Shown here: positions 12,658-20,177 of the stretch, piece after piece | Layout of the letters: the number at the start of each line of letters is the position of its first letter | Numbering within the stretch: position 1 is the first letter of the stretch | Source: CAVQZA01 sp963724805 | GTDB taxonomy: Bacteria; Actinomycetota; Thermoleophilia; Gaiellales; Gaiellaceae | Assembly (NCBI GenBank): GCA_963724805.1 | Contig: CAVRWA010000011.1 | Coordinates: forward strand, 682,001 to 746,000 | Direction: 5' to 3' | Length of the DNA stretch: 64,000 bases | Notes under the pieces: model-generated | Told to the model about the DNA's origin: nothing | What the model saw: the letters and a program-made list of their open reading frames with translations, nothing else | The model's database searches: none | Position numbers and translations under genes: made by a program

Positions 12658-12745
12658 GGATCACGTAGAAGAGCAGGTCGCCGACCGCGAGCAGGAACCC
12701 CCACAGGAGCCACCATCGGCGCGGTACAGGCGGTCTCTCTTTCAC
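12557..12745 (-). CDS. Small membrane protein translationally coupled to the PPDK regulator
   Basis: A 62-residue predicted protein starting at a GTG whose last two bases are part of the upstream stop (GTGA overlap), so it is probably translated by ribosomes finishing the PPDK regulator. It has one or two hydrophobic segments (about residues 11-45, WWLLWGFLLAVGDLLFYVIL) flanked by basic ends (PRR; RSRRRR). Reality is supported by the 4-nt overlap and the positive-inside pattern; its 3' 101 nt overlap the convergent kinase gene. Function unknown. Confidence 0.5.
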   Translation of the reverse strand: MKERPPVPRRWWLLWGFLLAVGDLLFYVILTPIWLGLRALAWLAEFRSRRRRPETPAPPAAT

Positions 12746-13566
12746 GAGGTGACCTCGGCGCGGCGCCTGGCGACCATGCGGATGATGCGGTGTGCGGTCT
12801 CTTCGATCGAGGCGTCCGAGATCTCGAACACCGGGCAGCCGAGCCGGCGGTGGACAGCGGCCGCTTGCTCGAGCTCCTCGTAGATCTCGGCCAGCTCGGC
12901 GTACCGGCCCTTCGACGAGCCCATCGTGCGCGCGCGGGCAGAGCGGATCTCGGCGAGCCGCTGCGCATCGATCGTGAGCCCGATGATCTTCGCCGGCTCG
13001 ATCTCGAACAGATCGGCCGGCGGCTGGATCCCCTTCACGATCGGCACGTTCGCCGTCTTGTGACCGAGGTAGCCGAGGTAGATCGAGAGAGGCGTCTTCG
13101 AGGTGCGCGAGACGCCGACGAGGACGATGTCGGCCTCTCGCAGGCCCCTCCCCATCCCGTCGTCGTACTTGACCGCGAACTCGATCGCCTCGATCCGCTT
13201 GAAGTACGCGGTATCGAGTGCCGGCCGTGCGCCGGGCGTCATCTTCGCCGCCCGGCCCGAAACCCGGGCGACCGCATCGATCGGGTGGCCGAGCAGGTCG
13301 CAGTAGTGGATCTTCGCCCGGCGGCACAGCTGGCGCATCGCCTCGCGCAGCTCGGGCTTGACGAGCGTGTAGACGACCACCGCAGGCCGGCCCTTGGCGC
13401 GGTTCACCGCGAGCGCGAGGTCGTCGACGGATTCGACCCGCGGGTGGCGCACCTCTTCGAACGGCTGCTCGGGGAACTGCGCCTCGAGTGCGAGTACGAG
13501 CCGGGCCGCTGTCTCGCCGGTGGAGTCGGAGACGACGTGCAACTCGACGGGGGTCGCGGCGCTCAT
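12742..13566 (-). CDS. PPDK regulatory protein (kinase/pyrophosphorylase, DUF299)
   Basis: Bifunctional regulator that switches PPDK or PEP synthase off by ADP-dependent phosphorylation of an active-site Thr and on by phosphate-dependent dephosphorylation. The 274 residues match the family. The N-terminus HVVSDSTGETA and the nucleotide-binding loop G151-VSRTSKT-P159 followed by LSIYLGYLGHKTANVP are diagnostic. The likely target is T448 of the ppdK product encoded 5.7 kb away; no PEP synthase is visible here. It overlaps ybaK upstream (ATGA) and the small membrane gene downstream (GTGA), so three genes form a tight operon. Confidence 0.93.
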   Translation of the reverse strand: MSAATPVELHVVSDSTGETAARLVLALEAQFPEQPFEEVRHPRVESVDDLALAVNRAKGRPAVVVYTLVKPELREAMRQLCRRAKIHYCDLLGHPIDAVARVSGRAAKMTPGARPALDTAYFKRIEAIEFAVKYDDGMGRGLREADIVLVGVSRTSKTPLSIYLGYLGHKTANVPIVKGIQPPADLFEIEPAKIIGLTIDAQRLAEIRSARARTMGSSKGRYAELAEIYEELEQAAAVHRRLGCPVFEISDASIEETAHRIIRMVARRRAEVTS

Positions 13567-14021
13567 CGCGCGGAGGCTATAGCGGAGACGCTCGCCCCGG
13601 TGAGGCGCACGAGGTCGCGCGGGTCGAGCTCGAGCTCCAGGCCGCGCCTGCCGGCGCTGACGAAGACGGTCTCGTGGCCGAGCGCCGAGGCGTCGACGAC
13701 TGTCGGGAGGGGTCTTCGCTGGCCCAGCGGCGAGATCCCTCCCGTGACGTAGCCGGTCGCGCGTTCGGCGTCGGCCGGTCTCGCCAGCTCGGCCCGCTTG
13801 CCGAGCGCCTTCAAATCGAGTTGCGCGGCAACCGGGACCACGGCGAGGCGCAGCTTTCCGTCGACGGAGGCGACGAGGGTCTTGAAGACGCGGCCCGGGT
13901 CGACGCCCAGCTTCTCGGCCGCCTCGAGGCCGTAGGACTCGGCCTTCGGGTCGTGCTCGTAGGCGTGCGTGCGGAAGACGATCCCGGCTTGCTCGGCCGC
14001 GGCGATCGCGGGCGTCGGCAC
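13563..14021 (-). CDS. ybaK: YbaK/EbsC-type aminoacyl-tRNA deacylase
   Basis: A 152-residue YbaK-domain protein. Members hydrolyse mischarged tRNA, classically Cys-tRNA(Pro). Features: THAYEHDPKAESYGLEAAEKLG, VFKTLVA (the conserved Lys of the active pocket), and YVTGGISPLGQ. I chose the GTG at 14021 (VPTPAI), which has GGAGGGG about ten bases upstream; the frame also extends to a start at 14072, but that leader lies in the palindromic repeat. The ribosome binding site is inside the distal arm of that repeat (14027-14192), so pairing with the proximal arm would hide it. The stop overlaps the PPDK-regulator start by 4 nt. Confidence 0.88.
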   Translation of the reverse strand: MPTPAIAAAEQAGIVFRTHAYEHDPKAESYGLEAAEKLGVDPGRVFKTLVASVDGKLRLAVVPVAAQLDLKALGKRAELARPADAERATGYVTGGISPLGQRRPLPTVVDASALGHETVFVSAGRRGLELELDPRDLVRLTGASVSAIASAR

Positions 14022-14026
14022 CTGGT

Positions 14027-14192
14027 TAGTGCCCCTCCAGGCAATACATGTCCGCTTCTGGCCCGCGATCACGCGGCGCGCTGCGGCGTCCTCGGTCGCG
14101 CCGGTAGGTTCCGCTATCGGCGCTCCCTGCGTCCTTGCATCGCTTGGTGCTCGCGACCCAGAAGCTAGACGGCATTACCTGAAGGGGCACTA
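14027..14192. repeat. 166-bp imperfect palindrome between glyS and ybaK (copy 1 of 2)
   Basis: The ends 14027-14061 and 14158-14192 are 35-nt imperfect inverted repeats (TAGTGCCCCT and CTTCTGG at matching places). On the minus strand the core reads AGGACGCAGGGAGC (14135-14122), then a hairpin GCGCCGATAG/CTACCGGCGC, then CGACCGAGGACGCCGC (14098-14083). The same core occurs at 50068-50119 in the opposite orientation. The element runs from the glyS stop codon almost to the ybaK start. It looks like a palindromic REP/MITE-like element or a structured RNA. Confidence 0.7.
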
Positions 14193-16013
14193 GCCGGGAA
14201 GCTGCGAGAGGTCGCCGAGCCGCCCGAGCGTGTCGCGCACGTCGAGCAGGAGCGTCAGCCTGTTCCGGCGCACCGCCTCGTCGTCGGCCATCACGAGCAC
14301 ATCCTCGAAGAAGCGCTCCAGCGGCTCCGCGAGCGCGGCGGCGGCGGCGAAAGAGGTCTCGAACTCGCGCTGGGCGACCGCTCCGATCGGCTCGCGGGCG
14401 TGCTCGAGCGCGTCGAACACCTCGCGCTCGGCGTCCTCCTGGAAGAGCGCCGGGTCGACGTCGCCGGGCTCTGCGTCGCGCGCGATGCGGTCGGAGCGCT
14501 TGTAGACGGTCACGATCTGCTCGAGCGCGTCGGCTTCGAGCCCGTTCAGCGCCTCCGCGAGCGCCGCGATCCCGCCGAGATCCTGGAGCGCGGACGCGCG
14601 TGCGGCTCGCACGAGCTCGACCGGGACGTCGAGCAGGCCCTCGAGGCGCTCCTCGACGAACTCCTTCACCTCGCCTTCCAGTTCGAGCGTGAGCCCGCCC
14701 TCGATCGCGAGGCGACAGAGGCCGATCGCCGCGCGGCGGAGCCCGTACGGGTCGCGCGAGCCGCTCGGCTTGTGCCCGAGCTCGAAGGCGACGGTGAGGT
14801 TGTCGATCTTGTCGGCGGCCGAGAGTACGCGCCCCGCCTCGGTCGACGGCAGCGGAGCGTCTGCACCGTCGGGGAGGTAGTGCTCGTCGATCGCGGCACA
14901 CACGGCCTCGGGATAGCCGGCGGCACGGGCGTACTCGGCGCCGATGTGGCCCTCGAGGTCCGGGAACTCGCGCACGAGCTCGGAGGCCTGGTCGGCCTTG
15001 CTGAGCCGGGCGGCCTCGCGGGTGGCGTCGCCGGCGCCGAGGCGGGCGACGAGCCGGACGAGCCGCTCGGTCTTGTCGGCGAACGAGCCGGCGCCCTGGA
15101 AGAAGGTGATCGAGCCGAGCCCGGCCAGAAGCTGCTCGATCCCCACCTCGAGGTCGCGCTCGAACGTGAAGGTCGCATCGTCGAGCCGGCCCTCGAGGAC
15201 GCGCTCGTTGCCGCGGATCACGAGCGCGGGGTCTCCCCCGTTCGCGACGAACGCGAAGCGGGCGCCCTCCAGCGGGAAGTAGCGCTGGTGGGCCTGCATC
15301 GCCGTCTCGATCACCCGCGCCGGCAGCGCGAGGAAGCGCTCGTCGAACCCACCCTCGAGCACGACCGGGCTCTCGACGAGATGGACGACCTCGTGGAGCT
15401 TCCCGAGCGGATCCCGCCAGCCGTCCGGCAGCCCGGCGACGATCTGCCGACGGCGCTCGGCCGCGTCCGGCTCGACGCCGTGTGCCCGCAACGTCTCCGC
15501 ATAGCTCTCGGCGGATGGGATCTCGATCCGCCCCGAGGTGAAGCGGTGCCCGTACGAGGTGCCGTCGCCCAGCACTACGGCCTCGCCGAGGCGTGCGCAG
15601 AGCCACCGCACCGGTCGGGCGAACCGGAGCCCGCCGGCCTCCCACTGCATCGACTTCGAGAACGCGAGCGCGTCGAGGATCGCAGCGAGCCGCTCGGCGA
15701 GCGGCTTGCCGGGCACCTCGACGCCGAGGAACCCGTCCCGCTCCTCCAGCTCCTCCGCCGTGACGCCGTAGCGCTTCGCGAATCCGGCGGCTGCCTTCTC
15801 GCGCAGGGCGACGGGCGGGCCCTTGACCCATTCGGGTGCCGCCTCGCCCGACACGTCCTCGACGAGCACGGCAAGCCTGCGGGGCCCGACGAAGACGTGC
15901 GCGGGCTCAGCGCCCAGATGCTCCAGGCAGAGCGCGGGCAGCTGCTCCTCCGCCTCCCTGCACGCCGAAGCGGGAAGCTCCTCGCAGCCGATCTCAAACA
16001 GCAGCGTCGGCAT
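14190..16013 (-). CDS. glyS: Glycyl-tRNA synthetase beta subunit
   Basis: The beta subunit of the alpha2-beta2 glycyl-tRNA synthetase, mainly contacting tRNA. It begins MPTLLFEIGCEELPA, the family signature. Other landmarks are GPRRLAVLV, MQAHQRYFP and the HD-like SKADQASELV...FPDLEGHIG, and the C-terminal anticodon-binding-like DALR region. At 607 residues it is shorter than the usual 680-700. I chose ATG 16013, which lies 20 nt inside the end of glyQ, so the subunits are translationally coupled and stoichiometric. Most actinobacteria use a single-chain alpha2 enzyme instead. Confidence 0.95.
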   Translation of the reverse strand: MPTLLFEIGCEELPASACREAEEQLPALCLEHLGAEPAHVFVGPRRLAVLVEDVSGEAAPEWVKGPPVALREKAAAGFAKRYGVTAEELEERDGFLGVEVPGKPLAERLAAILDALAFSKSMQWEAGGLRFARPVRWLCARLGEAVVLGDGTSYGHRFTSGRIEIPSAESYAETLRAHGVEPDAAERRRQIVAGLPDGWRDPLGKLHEVVHLVESPVVLEGGFDERFLALPARVIETAMQAHQRYFPLEGARFAFVANGGDPALVIRGNERVLEGRLDDATFTFERDLEVGIEQLLAGLGSITFFQGAGSFADKTERLVRLVARLGAGDATREAARLSKADQASELVREFPDLEGHIGAEYARAAGYPEAVCAAIDEHYLPDGADAPLPSTEAGRVLSAADKIDNLTVAFELGHKPSGSRDPYGLRRAAIGLCRLAIEGGLTLELEGEVKEFVEERLEGLLDVPVELVRAARASALQDLGGIAALAEALNGLEADALEQIVTVYKRSDRIARDAEPGDVDPALFQEDAEREVFDALEHAREPIGAVAQREFETSFAAAAALAEPLERFFEDVLVMADDEAVRRNRLTLLLDVRDTLGRLGDLSQLPG

Positions 16014-16866
16014 CCCCCACCTCCAGCTCGAGGTACAGCTGCGTGACGGCGCGCGCGAGCGTGCGGACGCGGCCGATGTAGGCCGCGCGCTCGGTGACGG
16101 AGATCGCACCACGCGCGTCGAGCAGGTTGAACGTGTGCGAGCACTTGAGCACCTGGTCGTACGCGGGGAGCGGCAGCCGCCGCCCGACGAGGTGGAGGCA
16201 CTCGGCCTCGTGCTCGCCGAACCGCCGGGTGAGCACGTCCACCGGCGCCTCCTCGAAGTTGTAGATCGACCACTGGCGCTCGTTCTCGCGGTAGACGTCA
16301 CCGAAGGTGACGCCGGGCGCCCATTCGAGGTCGAAGCCGCTCCGCTCGTCCTGGAGGAACATCGCCAGGCGCTCGAGCCCGTAGGTGATCTCGGCCGGGA
16401 TCAGGTCGAGGTCGAGCCCGCCGACCTGCTGAAAGTACGTGAACTGGGTCACCTCGAGCCCGTCGATCCAGATCTCCCAGCCAAGTCCCCAGGCGCCGAG
16501 TGTCGGCTGCTCCCAGTCGTCCTCGACGAGGCGGACGTCGTGGGCCGTGAGGTCGATCCCGAGCGAGGCGAGCGACCCGTGGTACAGGTCGAGCACATCG
16601 TCGGGCGACGGCTTGAGGAAGACCTGGTACTGGAAGTAGTGCTGGAAGCGGTACGGGTTCTCGCCGTAGCGGCCGTCGGTCGGGCGGATCGACGGCTCGA
16701 CATAGGCGGTCTTCCACGGCTTCGGGCCGAGCGCGCGGAGCGTGGTCGCCGGATTCATCGTTCCCGCCGCGACCTCGGTGTGGTACGGCTGCATCAACAC
16801 GCAGCCGTAGTCGGCCCAGTAACGCTCGAGCGCCGCGATCATCTGCTGGAAGTTGAGGGCCGCCAC
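15994..16866 (-). CDS. glyQ: Glycyl-tRNA synthetase alpha subunit
   Basis: Catalytic subunit that activates glycine with ATP and charges tRNA(Gly). The 290 residues and the start MAALNFQQMIAALERYW are typical; MQPYHTEVAAGTMNPATTL and PSIRPTDGRYGENP are the class II motif region that binds glycyl-adenylate. It is followed with overlap by glyS. The 210-bp leader upstream is unusually long for this window. Confidence 0.96.
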   Translation of the reverse strand: MAALNFQQMIAALERYWADYGCVLMQPYHTEVAAGTMNPATTLRALGPKPWKTAYVEPSIRPTDGRYGENPYRFQHYFQYQVFLKPSPDDVLDLYHGSLASLGIDLTAHDVRLVEDDWEQPTLGAWGLGWEIWIDGLEVTQFTYFQQVGGLDLDLIPAEITYGLERLAMFLQDERSGFDLEWAPGVTFGDVYRENERQWSIYNFEEAPVDVLTRRFGEHEAECLHLVGRRLPLPAYDQVLKCSHTFNLLDARGAISVTERAAYIGRVRTLARAVTQLYLELEVGDADAAV

Positions 16867-17076
16867 CGGCCGTTGATCCTACTCGGAGCGGCGCGGCGGC
16901 CTCGCGGGGGTGGCTCGGGGGCGGCTCCGGTCTCAGGCGCGTGCCTGGCGGTACACGGCGGGGTACGGGGAGCGTCTGCGCAGGTCCCGAGCAGGGACCC
17001 ATCCCTAACCCCCACCCGCCCACGGGGCACAGGAGATTAGCGGCGGCGGGCGCACGGGAATGTGCCGGAAGCGTGT
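16867..17076 (-). terminator. 210-bp gap with a GNAT terminator-like hairpin and glyQ leader
   Basis: The gap between the GNAT stop and the glyQ start contains a perfect 6-bp stem, GGTCCC-GAGCA-GGGACC (16983-16999), a plausible GC-rich terminator for the GNAT transcript or part of the glyQ leader. I looked for a T-box (specifier loop plus conserved bulge) because this precedes a tRNA synthetase gene but did not find a convincing one. The rest shows nothing recognisable. Confidence 0.35.
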
Positions 17077-17526
17077 CTAGTCCTGCGCGGGAAGCGCGTT
17101 GGGATCGCGCTCCATCAGGCGCTCGGACGGCGGGCCGAAGCCGAGTCTCCGGTACAGCTCGTGCGCATCACCCGTGTGCAGCAACCACTTGCACCCTGCG
17201 TACGGGCCGTTCTCGACGATCTCGCGGACGAGCTCGACGCCGAGGCCGCGCCCGCGATACGCGGCGAGCACGTAGACGTCGGCGAGATACGCGAAGGCGA
17301 CGCCGTCGGACAGGGCGCGCGCGAACCCGATCTGGCGTTCGCCTTCATAGAGCCCGACGACGCGGTCCGCGGTGCGAACGAGCCGCTCGACAGTCTCGCG
17401 CGACCGCCCGCGGGCCCAGTACGACTCCGACGCGAGGAAGCGATGGACCTCGTCGACGTCCACTCGGGCCGGATCGTCGTCGAGCTCCAAGCCTCCCGGA
17501 AGCGTCCGCACCACGGTGCCCAGCAT
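17077..17526 (-). CDS. GNAT-family N-acetyltransferase
   Basis: A 149-residue acetyl-CoA-dependent transferase. The acetyl-CoA pyrophosphate-binding motif AYRGRGLG (R/Q-x-x-G-x-G/A type) follows beta-4 (YLADVYVL), and the C-terminal LYRRLGFGP is the usual closing motif. Start at ATG 17526 (MLGTVVRTL), since residues encoded further upstream are unlike the family and would overlap the divergent gene. Substrate unknown; this branch resembles small stand-alone acetyltransferases. Confidence 0.83.
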   Translation of the reverse strand: MLGTVVRTLPGGLELDDDPARVDVDEVHRFLASESYWARGRSRETVERLVRTADRVVGLYEGERQIGFARALSDGVAFAYLADVYVLAAYRGRGLGVELVREIVENGPYAGCKWLLHTGDAHELYRRLGFGPPSERLMERDPNALPAQD

Positions 17527-17561
17527 AGAACGCACCCGAGGAGGTGCGATACGGTGTCCAC

Positions 17562-17999
17562 ATGAGGTGGAGAGCACTGGCCACGATCGTCCTGGCCGCG
17601 CTGTTAGGGGCGGCGGACCTGTGGCACAAGGCGTCAACGCCGACGCCGCCGTGGGCATTTCACACTCGCTCAACCGCCTGGGTCGCACTCTCCCTCGCGC
17701 TGCTCGGGGCGGCTGTGGCGCTCACCCGAGTGCCGTCGTTCACCGTCGCGATCAGCGCCGGCATCCTCGCGGGCGGGGTGCTCGGAAACCTCGTCTCCGG
17801 CGCGCTCCATTCGCTGGCGGTGCCCGATCCGATCGTGGTCGCGATGGGACAAGGGGTCGCGGCATTCAACCTTGCCGATGTGTTCGTGCTGACGGGCATC
17901 CTCGCGCTGACCGCCGCGCTCGCCGCCGCGGCCATCGAGAACCGCGACTCGCTGCGGCCCCCGCGCGCGTGGGAGCGTCCGCTCAGGCGCCGCAGCTAG
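17562..17999 (+). CDS. LspA-like membrane protein missing one catalytic Asp
   Basis: A 145-residue, four-helix membrane protein that aligns with lipoprotein signal peptidase II (LspA): an N-terminal ADLWHK resembles the DxxxK region, GGVLGNLVSG matches GGALGNLIDR, and FNLADVFVLTG matches FNxAD. In LspA the Asp residues of GNxxDR and FNxAD are the catalytic pair. Here the first is replaced by Ser (NLVSG) while the second is kept. It may be a non-proteolytic homologue or have shifted chemistry. The start is ATG 17562; a GTG at 17544 is possible. It is divergent from the GNAT gene. Confidence 0.65.
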   Translation: MRWRALATIVLAALLGAADLWHKASTPTPPWAFHTRSTAWVALSLALLGAAVALTRVPSFTVAISAGILAGGVLGNLVSGALHSLAVPDPIVVAMGQGVAAFNLADVFVLTGILALTAALAAAAIENRDSLRPPRAWERPLRRRS

Positions 18000-18053
18000 G
18001 CCGGCCGCTCGTCCGCTCCGGGCCAAACCACCCCGGCCGATACGCTGTACTTG

Positions 18054-18569
18054 ATGTCAGTGTTCGTGCCTGCACACGCCATGCTCGACGAGCTCGTCCC
18101 GCACGAGGGGCTCCTCGACGCCGTGGAGCTCGAGGAGGTCGCGGTTCAGATCGCGGCCCGGACCGAGATCTGGGAGCCGCTCGTCCGCACCGACCCCCTG
18201 CAGCGACGCTACGAGCTGATCTACGAGGACGAGCGCATGGATGCGTGGGTGCTCTCCTGGATGCCCGGCCAGGGCACCGGCTTCCACGACCACTTCGTCT
18301 CGAGTGTCGGGGTCTGCGTCGTCGCGGGCTCCGTCCGCGAGGCCCAGCTCCGACTCGACGCCGACCACGTCGAGGCGCGGCTCACGCCGGGCGACTCCCT
18401 GAACGGCGGGCCGGGGTACATCCACCGGGTCCAGCACGCCGACGGCGAGCCGGCGGTGACGATTCACGTCTACTCGCCTCGCCTCGACTGGGTCGGCCAG
18501 TACCGGGTCGACGACCAGGGCATCCTGCGCCGCGAGCCGGCGCCTGGCAGAGTCGAGCTGACTCCCTAG
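18054..18569 (+). CDS. Cysteine dioxygenase-type cupin
   Basis: A 171-residue cupin of the type I cysteine dioxygenase family, which oxidises L-cysteine (or a related thiol such as 3-mercaptopropionate) to the sulfinate with Fe(II). The three-His iron site is visible: H78 and H80 in GFHDHF and H124 in GYIHRVQH, with a following IHVYSPRL. Start at ATG 18054. It converges with recO with a 2-nt gap and no room for a terminator. The thiol substrate cannot be fixed by sequence alone. Confidence 0.85.
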   Translation: MSVFVPAHAMLDELVPHEGLLDAVELEEVAVQIAARTEIWEPLVRTDPLQRRYELIYEDERMDAWVLSWMPGQGTGFHDHFVSSVGVCVVAGSVREAQLRLDADHVEARLTPGDSLNGGPGYIHRVQHADGEPAVTIHVYSPRLDWVGQYRVDDQGILRREPAPGRVELTP

Positions 18570-18571
18570 AC

Positions 18572-19315
18572 CTAGGCCGAAAGCGTTCGCAGCCGAAAGC
18601 CGCCGTGGTACTCGTACCACGCAGTGATCACGCTGAGCGCGTCGCGAGACGCACGATCGGTGAGCCCCGCCTCCCACGCCTCGGCGAGCGGGCGCCGCAG
18701 GAGCGCGTCGATCCCCGCAAGGCCTGCCGGCGACAGCGCCAGCGCTCCCGCGCCGCAGTCGCGGCACACTGCACCGCCCGCCTTGGGCGAGTAGCCGACG
18801 ATGCCCGCCTCGGCCCCGCACTCGGCACAGCTCGCGAGGTGGGGCAGGTAGCCCGAGAGCCAGAGCAGCTTGAGCTGGAAGGAAAGCACGAGCGGATCGA
18901 GCGCAGGTCGTCCGGGCGCACGGCTCGGCGCTCCGTCGAGCAGGTCGAGGAAGCGCGTCAGCGCCTGGAAGGCGCGGGGGTTTGCCTCCTGCTCGCTGAA
19001 CAGGCGCAGCATCGCCTCGAGACCGATCAGGCCGACGCCCAGCCGGTACGGATCCTCGCGCGCCGCGTGGTGCGAGTGGATCAGGTCGGCGCCGGTGACC
19101 GTGTGCAGCTCGCCGGAGCCCTGGTGGAGCATCAGCTCGGCGTGCGAGAGCGGCTCGAGGCGCGCGCCGAAGCGCGACTTCGTCTTGCGCACCCCCTTCG
19201 CGAGCGCGCCGACGCGGCCTCGGTCGAGCGTGTAGAGGTGGAGCACGCGGTCGGACTCCCCGAAGCGCATCGAGCGCAGCACGACCGCCTCCGTCTTGTA
19301 GCCGCGCCCCGCCAT
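18572..19315 (-). CDS. recO: DNA repair protein RecO
   Basis: Loads RecA onto SSB-coated single-stranded DNA in the RecFOR pathway. The N-terminal OB fold has KTEAVVLRSMRFGESDRVL and LGVRKTKSRFG-like basic residues (KGVRKTKSRFGARLEP). A zinc finger CAECG...CRDCG sits in the C-terminal half, with 247 residues overall, as expected. I chose ATG 19315 (MAGRGYKTEAV); an upstream start would add a nonconserved leader. It follows mutM on the same strand with a 26-nt gap, a DNA repair pair. Confidence 0.92.
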   Translation of the reverse strand: MAGRGYKTEAVVLRSMRFGESDRVLHLYTLDRGRVGALAKGVRKTKSRFGARLEPLSHAELMLHQGSGELHTVTGADLIHSHHAAREDPYRLGVGLIGLEAMLRLFSEQEANPRAFQALTRFLDLLDGAPSRAPGRPALDPLVLSFQLKLLWLSGYLPHLASCAECGAEAGIVGYSPKAGGAVCRDCGAGALALSPAGLAGIDALLRRPLAEAWEAGLTDRASRDALSVITAWYEYHGGFRLRTLSA

Positions 19316-19341
19316 CCTGGGGACAAGTCTAGAGAGGGCAC

Positions 19342-20175
19342 CTACGGGAACCGCGGCTGGCAGGCAGGACATGTCCAGGTGCCCCGGCCGCCGAGCACGA
19401 TCCGCTCGATCGGCGTACCACAGCGCGGGCACGGCTCGCCCGCGCGGCCGTAGACGTTGAACTCGCGCTGCATCGAGCCGCTCGAACCGTCGGGAGTGGC
19501 GTAGTCACGGAGGGTCGCCCCCTGCCGGACGATGCCGAGCTCGAGCACGCCCCTGATGCTCCGGTGGAGCCGGCGCAGCTCGCCCGCGTCGAGCTCCCCG
19601 GCAGGTCGCAGCGGATGCAGGCGGGCGCGCCAGAGCGCCTCGTCGACGTAGATGTTCCCGAGCCCGGCGATCGCTCGCTGGTCGAGCAGCACCGCCTTGA
19701 GAGGCGCCCTGCGCCCCGTGAGCCGCGCGCGCAGGACGGCCGTCGTGAACGCGCGCGGAAGCGGCTCGGGCCCGACCCGAGCCGCAAGGTACGCGTCGAG
19801 CTCACCGGGCTCGAGAAGCAGCCAGGTGCCAAACCGTCGGACATCGCGGTACGCGACGTCCGAGCCGTCGTCTAATCTGACAACAGCCCGCCGGTGAGGA
19901 TCGTCATCGAGGCTCCCGTCCGGCGCGTGACGAAGGCTCCCCGTCATCCGGAGGTGAACCAGCAGAACCCGACCGCTCTCGAACCGGACAATCAGATACT
20001 TGCCGCGACGCTCCAGCGCGGACACGCGTTCGCCTTCGAGTTCGGCCGCGACCGCAGCGGGCTCGTAGGGCCGCACGAGCCTTGCATCGCCGATCTCGAC
20101 GCGCTCGAACACGCGCCCCTCGAGTGCGGGTGCGAGCAGCCGGCGCACCGTCTCGACCTCGGGCAGCTCGGGCAC
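19342..20175 (-). CDS. mutM: Formamidopyrimidine-DNA glycosylase
   Basis: Removes 8-oxoguanine and formamidopyrimidines and nicks the abasic site. After the GTG start come PELPEVETVRR, giving catalytic Pro2 and Glu3. RRGKYLIV carries the conserved Lys, GLGNIYVDEALW the helix-2-turn-helix, and CPRCG...CPACQ the C-terminal zinc finger. The 277 residues match the family. The GTG at 20175 is forced because Pro must be residue 2. It lies 2 nt after the deoA stop. Confidence 0.95.
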   Translation of the reverse strand: MPELPEVETVRRLLAPALEGRVFERVEIGDARLVRPYEPAAVAAELEGERVSALERRGKYLIVRFESGRVLLVHLRMTGSLRHAPDGSLDDDPHRRAVVRLDDGSDVAYRDVRRFGTWLLLEPGELDAYLAARVGPEPLPRAFTTAVLRARLTGRRAPLKAVLLDQRAIAGLGNIYVDEALWRARLHPLRPAGELDAGELRRLHRSIRGVLELGIVRQGATLRDYATPDGSSGSMQREFNVYGRAGEPCPRCGTPIERIVLGGRGTWTCPACQPRFP

Positions 20176-20177
20176 GG

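Noticed and set aside
16867..17076. T-box riboswitch in front of glyQ
   Set aside because: The gap is long enough and precedes a tRNA synthetase gene, but I could not find the conserved T-box bulge sequence or a specifier loop.
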